A DNA stretch of 64,000 nt from Amblyornis subalaris. Taxonomy: Eukaryota > Chordata > Aves > Passeriformes > Ptilonorhynchidae. This document shows, piece after piece, positions 58,301 to 64,000 of this stretch (its first letter is position 1; every line of letters starts with the position of its first letter). Where the stretch lies: positions 5,997,846 through 6,061,845 of the forward strand of contig JACAXG010000050.1 in NCBI GenBank assembly GCA_018881555.1, in the 5' to 3' direction. A model generated the notes under the pieces. That model saw nothing but the letters and a program-made list of their open reading frames with translations. It was not told the DNA's origin and made no database searches. The position numbers were made by a program, and so were the translations under genes.

Positions 58301-61300
58301 TTTCCAAGCTGGTGCTTTTATCTCTCCAATAGCTGTCGTTTACCAACAGTCNAAACTCATTCATATAACACTGTGGTCAGAAATCATCTTTAAGCTTTTG
58401 ACAGATGAGCTGAATTCAAGATATACTCTTCTGATTTCCTTCTGCAGGCAATTTATATGTCATGGTTATCAGAAAGGTTGTGTATTACAGGAACCTTGGC
58501 TATGATGGAGGGCTTACTTGAAATTTTAGCAGAGTCATTAAAAGTGGCATTTGTGGAGTGGATTTGTGTTACAAGATTTCTTTAAAAGAGGACAGCTAAA
58601 GAAATACTGTTATTTGAACAGTAGTCTGAAAAGTTTTAACACCAAGGCAGTCCTGGGACCCTTTCCTAGGATGTCACAGCTTTTAAAATAGAACTGTTCT
58701 ATTAGATATATACCTGTATGAATTATCATTTACCTGCTCATAAGAAATATTCCTGTAAGATACTTTTTAATATCTTTATAAACATCAGTGCTAATGATAT
58801 TGTAAGAGGAAAAGAAAGCATTTTACTTATTTTTTAATATAACCAAAATGTAAATACAGCGTGGACAAGGACAACTGAGCAAAGTAAAAAAAGACATGAA
58901 GAACACACTGCTCTTGAATCTTTCGTCTGTATCTTGCATTGTTGGTGTGAAGGACATCTATCCCATGTTATGTATCTAATGTTAGAAATCTAACATTTAA
59001 TGTAATCTGAGTGCAACATATTCAGCTGGACCCCTTAGTTCTTATTAAAATCACTTTTCAGCTCAGCCCTAACATTCTCTGGTGTGAAAGGCCAGGATGA
59101 GCTTTTAAAATAAATATTTAAGTGCAGTTACATTATTTCTCTAATTTACTTTCCATGTCTGTGGTGTTATGAACTTTACTGTTAGAATTCCACTTGATGC
59201 AGGCAAGAATGTACTGAAACAAGATGAAAATATGCATCAGCATTTTAAATCACATAATAATAGTGACAGTTCCTCTTTTCCTTACAGTGCAGACTATTCA
59301 AAGCAAAGAAGGACCCTATGGAGAATCCTGCATTAAGAATTTTCTTCGGTAACTGAAGCTTGCTCTGCTGGTGGGTCCCTTCCTTGGGAAGATCAAGGAC
59401 AGAAAAGACTTCTGAAATGACCACTTGTTTATAAGTGTTTATAAGCCAGCCACTCACTTCTTCTGTCAGGTCAGGGCTGCTTATAATAGTTTTCTTTCTC
59501 AGACTTCTGTTGAGTCCACCCCTATAAAAGTAATTCCTTAGGAGAATAACAAATAAATGCAATTTTTGTGCTTTGTAAGCTTCTTTTTTCAGTACAGTTC
59601 ATATACTTCATGCTCTCCTCTTACTAGCTTCAGATATTGTGTGATGTTGGCTCCTCCGTGTGTATTTCAGCCAAGTTAGAGATTATAAATTGTGTTGTGC
59701 TTTGTCCATAAAATATATATGAACTGTGCTTAGTTCTACAATCTTTATCAGCCTCATGGAAGCTAAAAGCAAAAAAGTCAAGTACAAGCATGTGTGGGTT
59801 TAGTAAATGTAGTAAATGTTTGTCAGTTATCTTAAATGGATCAATTCATCCTCCAATTGTTCTTCTCTTTTTAAAGTTCTGATAGCTTGAAATCACNGAT
59901 TCTATGTTGATATATGTTAACCAAAGATCAAGATGACCCACTTGGCATCTCCTCAGTCACAGGATGTCTTCAAAACAGCCTTTGCTTTGTACTAATCTGA
60001 TATAATTAAGTTTACTTTTTGCTATAATGCATACATGCTCTATTGTTTCAAGAATGAGAAAGACAATCTCTCAGATAATGCAACAGCCTGAAGTAATCAG
60101 CTGAAAAAGCTGCTTTAATGGAATCTACAGAAAAAGAGGTTGTGCAGGACAGGTGTGTGCAAAGAACAGGTCTTGAAACACCGTCTGAAAACAGATGACA
60201 TTTGTTAGTTTCTGTCTGGAACAGAGTGGAACCAACTACATAGCTTTCTGCTGAAATGAAATTCTGTGATGTGGCTACTCAGAGAAAAATGTGTTCCATA
60301 TAAGTGATTAATTCACCACTTCCAAATCTTTATAAGTTACAAGATTTCAATGGAAAAAAAGCCTTAAGACTTGTTCAATCTCCAATTCCTTAGAATTTAG
60401 GGTCAAGCTAAGGTACAAACATATCTATTGATTTCCAACATAAGATAAGTACAATAACTCCTCAGGATCACCNTTCTATCTTGATTTGCATAGAGCCTGA
60501 GTTGGAAATAACAGACAATGAAAAACTATCCAATAAAACTTACTTCTAGCTATAGAAATTTTGCTGTGTATCAGAATACACTTCATTTATGTTTGAAGTG
60601 TTCATTCTTCAACTTAAAAAATCCTAAAAAAAATGCTGGAGGAATATTTTAATGTGCTGCAATCCTATACTACATTCTTAAGAGAAAGGGGATTGGTTTG
60701 TAAAGCAAAAATATCAAAAATCACATATTTCTTTATGACCTTGCATGAGAAAAAATATCACTTTTGCAGACACTGCAGCTCGAAATAATTAAAACTCAAC
60801 TTCAAAAAATTCAGATAAATATTCAGAAGAATCATACACCTGTGCTTGCCATGTCATAGTCTTCTCTTTCACAGCACATTGCTTTATAGCCCACAGTGCT
60901 CTCCTGTTTCATTCANGCAGAGTCTAGGCCTCTAGTTCTGCAAAGATTAATGGATGTGTACACTCTTTGTACACTCCGAGGTGTTTCATTGATGCCAATG
61001 GAGCTGGTTGCAGAGAGTTAAGACAGGCATTAGTCTTTTCAGGATCAGCCTCTAAGCCTATTATATCAGAGCACAAAATTAGGTTAGATTTCACTCTTAG
61101 CCGGGTTAGTGAAGCCTTGTTGCCCAAATCNTTGTGATACAGTTGAAAAAAACAGTGGAATTCAACACAAAGGATAAAATACTTTAAGGGAAGAGTGCAC
61201 TGAGGCTTACAATGTTATTATGTAACTTAGGCAATTAAATAATCTAATTTTTGGTGAAAGTCATTATTCTTTTGAATGGTCATGTGCCAGAACTAAATTT

Positions 61301-63975
61301 TAATGGCTTATACTGTTGTCTGGAAAATGGTTTGACTTGTTTCAGCCAAGAACATTCAGTTTATTTTCTTAGTTCTAACATTATCTGATACCGAAAAAAT
61401 GACCTTTAAGTGGTCCCCAGTGCACTCCTACACTTTGTTCTAGGAATACAGGGAATCTTGAGTATTGTCAGCTGAAACAGTTTTTATATACTTTATTTTT
61501 AGCAACAGCTAAAGTTCATGCATCTCTGACTGAGACTATCGAGATTATAGGAAGATCAAAAGCTGAGGCAGAGAAGACTTCAGGAGTGAATCAAAATTTG
61601 AAATCTAGCTTCATATATAAATTAAGCTGCCATTCAAGCTGCACTTATTTATACAGTGGTTTGTAGAAGTGATTATTATGAAAAGGATTTGCAAATTACT
61701 TTGTAGTGCGTCTTATCTCTGTGAAGTCTGAAGATGAGAGAGGGGATCAGTTATTCTTTAAAAATTTTTTTTAAATGGCAGTGTCATTTAGAGTTTGGAG
61801 AAGGAGAGTTTTCCCGAAAATGTATTGTTCAAAGTAAAGCTTGGAATACACTTGCTTGAATTAGTTTTTCTGCAAACTCTGATCTGGCATCTTCTCTAAA
61901 ATTGTCAGTGTTGCCTGGTGGCAAAGATGGTGCAAGCTGCTGTGGGCCCGGCTGGATCCCTGATCTATGCAGTTGTCTTAGGTACATGCTTTCTCGTGTC
62001 CAAGGACAAGGTTTCCCAGAGAAAACAGAGGGTGAAAATGCAGGGGTTTGTTTTTCAAATGTTTCAAATAAACTGGTGAAATATTTAATACAGGAATTTT
62101 GTGACCTTATACTCTTTATGACTCACCCAACGTCTTTGCAACACTCCTCAGAACTGGGGTAGCGTTTTTCTTATTTCATGTAAAGGGACTTATTTCAGCC
62201 AATCTTTCCATTTAATTTTAGAGATATATCTCGTTCAGACAGACATGGGAGAATTTTTCTTTTAATTGATTCCAAAGGGAATGTAGATAACCAAATCTAA
62301 AAGAAATATCTACACAGTCTAACAGTAGGTAGACTATATATTGGTAGACAGTATTTGNGCTGTTTTTCAAACTGAGACCAGGCAAAGTAAGAAGTCCACA
62401 ACACCTGGGAAAAAAAAGTGACAGTAATTTACTTGTCACCATGGGGGAAATCTAAGGGATTTTCAGGCCTTCCTCATCACTCACAAATCCATCCTACCTC
62501 TGTCTTCAGTTCCTTTCTGTTTAGTTACTGAATAAAAACTTGTGTCAGTATTGTCTATTTTGTTTTTATTTCATAAAACAGATTTGATTTTTCTCTGCTT
62601 AAACAAAGGTTTGCCCTCTCACATGAAAACCCACAGACAGATCAGACACCACACTGCTTGACCACTGTTTGACTCATGCCATGGGCTGTCGCTGTTTTGT
62701 TCGATACTTGGATTTACAGTGAAATTCACAACAAGATTTTAATTTCTCACTCTCAACTCTGAAGCATTTATTAGCCATGAAGAGGTATCTTGGGGCTGAT
62801 CAACCACTGCCTAAGAGGTAGCTCCTGGGTAGCAAAGATCTGATTAATCCTAATAGGTTGTTTTAAATATAATAAATTTGTTTTATGTTAACTGAATCTA
62901 ACCTTTCAGCTCAATATAACTCAATCCCAACTTTCTCTTTGTGTGTTCCATGAAATACTATATTTTTATCTATTAGCAGTGGAGAAATTATTAAATAATG
63001 CTTGCAAGGTCTTTACACTTGTGAGTTGAAAAGAAATTATTTCTGCATTTATCTTTCATTTTATCTTATCCTAATTGTCTAGCTTTAAGAATTAGATTTT
63101 TTTTTTGTCTTACAGATGGCAGAATAAGATGAAGAGACATGGTTAGTAGACAATTCTTCTTTATTGCTGTGCACATACATCGCCTTTTAGCCAACTAAGG
63201 TTTCATGTAATAAAAATGTAAAATGTTACAGACAATATTGTAAAAAAATAAATACTAAATATTTGTCTTTAATACCTTGCTATTAGTAGAGATTTCATTG
63301 AACTTTATGATTGAAGCTTATGTTTCTGTTGATATGTTGCCCATTTTTACTCATTATCAGATATTTAAAGAATAAATTATTATGCTCTGAAGAGCATTAA
63401 CTTCAAGTAAAGAGGCTAATAATATCGTTAAGGTGATAGAAGGTGTCAAAATTTAATGAATGAAAAGGTACAATGAATATTGGAAGTGTGTTAGACAGAA
63501 GCAAATGCTTTTTTACAGCAATTTAAAGTATTTCAGACACAAAAAATTTCAGTTCCTTAAGCCAAACTCTNAAGTGAGTGCGTTTGTGACTCATATAATT
63601 GTGTAACAAATACTAGCATGCGTATAAGATATTTGTATTGTCAAAGTCGGAATATTTTAAGCACATAGTTTATGAGGTATGTGTACTGGATTAAAACTGC
63701 TCATGCTTTTCCTCTATAAGAAAAGAACTTCTGGTCAACCCTAGGCAAAATTTTATGCATCTGTAATTATTTTGAGCTGTAATCAATCAGTAAAATTGCA
63801 GATTTTATTCAGTAATGACTAAATGTAACCCCTCTCATTTTTCATTTGAGACTTCCCACTTTCTTCTCACCTTTCTCTCAGAGTGTCTGTTGACATCTAT
63901 TGGTCTGTTGTTGGGATATTTGGATCTACATCCATGTGTATTCTATGGAAATGCTTTTCCCAGCTTTAAATTCTT
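52360..63975. other. Unique AT-rich DNA, no gene or repeat recognised
   Basis: No exon, RNA gene or transposon is recognised across this stretch. It contains a 19-base palindrome at 53,524-53,542, an A-rich tract with CC interruptions at 55,796-55,832, and scattered single N calls. Open frames up to 105 codons (59245-59562, minus) have no recognisable domain. A T-rich acceptor-like site ends at 63,115 but no exon is defined behind it. Confidence 0.5.
53524..53542. repeat. 19-base palindrome
   Basis: TGATATCCT and AGGATATCA flank a single central C, giving two perfect 9-bp arms. It is short enough to occur by chance in 64 kb but is exact. Confidence 0.85.
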
Positions 63976-64000
63976 GGGGGGGGGGGGGGGGGGGGGGGGG
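63976..64000. repeat. 25-nt G homopolymer at the window end
   Basis: An uninterrupted run of at least 25 G reaches the last base of the window. It could be a genuine poly-G tract or a sequencing/assembly artefact at a contig edge; the downstream side is not visible. Confidence 0.9.

Noticed and set aside
63092..63147. Exon behind a T-rich acceptor at 63,115
   Set aside because: Only about 26 bases separate it from the nearest GT, all too short and with a stop in frame; no support.
1..64000. A prokaryotic or phage-type system (operons, CRISPR, defence genes)
   Set aside because: There is no coding density, and the repeats are avian LINE, SINE and ERV elements. The window is vertebrate nuclear DNA.

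Overview
The window is vertebrate nuclear DNA from a bird, most likely a passerine (songbird). The evidence is its repeats: CR1 LINE copies with the avian 3' end (8-bp terminal motif of the ATTCTGTG / CATAGAAT type), four avian endogenous-retrovirus LTRs, and a tRNA-Ile-derived SINE with a CR1 tail that matches what I remember of TguSINE1, a passerine family. The DNA is AT-rich, intron-like or intergenic. I recognise no complete protein-coding gene. There are no rRNA genes, functional tRNA genes or CRISPR arrays, and nothing prokaryotic.

Layout. 0-3.2 kb: AT-rich unique DNA with a 19-bp tandem duplication. 3.25-4.26 kb: minus-strand CR1 with broken reverse-transcriptase ORF remnants and a large internal deletion. 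4.3-11.2 kb: unique DNA, with one possible 77-nt exon at 9.83 kb. 11.19-11.70 and 14.28-14.89 kb: two related but distinct ERV LTRs, both antisense to the window. 14.9-26.6 kb: unique DNA with two more possible exons (18.45 and 20.73 kb). 26.6-27.0 kb: long polypurine GAAA/GGAA tract. 31.23-31.37 kb: T9C pyrimidine tract followed by a GGAA array. 33.24-34.80 kb: plus-strand CR1 carrying the nested SINE at 33.56-33.70 kb. 38.97-40.10 kb: minus-strand CR1 3' end split by a 937-bp solo LTR with TG...CA ends and CATGG duplications. 40.49-41.55 kb: a further LTR of another family on the plus strand. 44.39-44.45 kb: short CR1/SINE tail fragment. 44.5-64 kb: unique AT-rich DNA with a perfect hairpin (48.76 kb), a palindrome (53.52 kb) and an unrecognised 165-codon minus-strand ORF (51.79-52.29 kb). 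A 25-nt G run ends the window.

How the parts relate. The repeats give a relative chronology: CR1 copies came first, then a CR1-mobilised SINE landed in one of them and an ERV landed in another and recombined to a solo LTR. The three possible exons at 9.83, 18.45 and 20.73 kb have compatible splice phases and a continuous reading frame, so they could belong to one unrecognised plus-strand transcript, but this may be chance. About ninety isolated N bases are scattered through the window (probably masked heterozygous or ambiguous calls), with a striking N-free block from about 20.7 to 33.3 kb.
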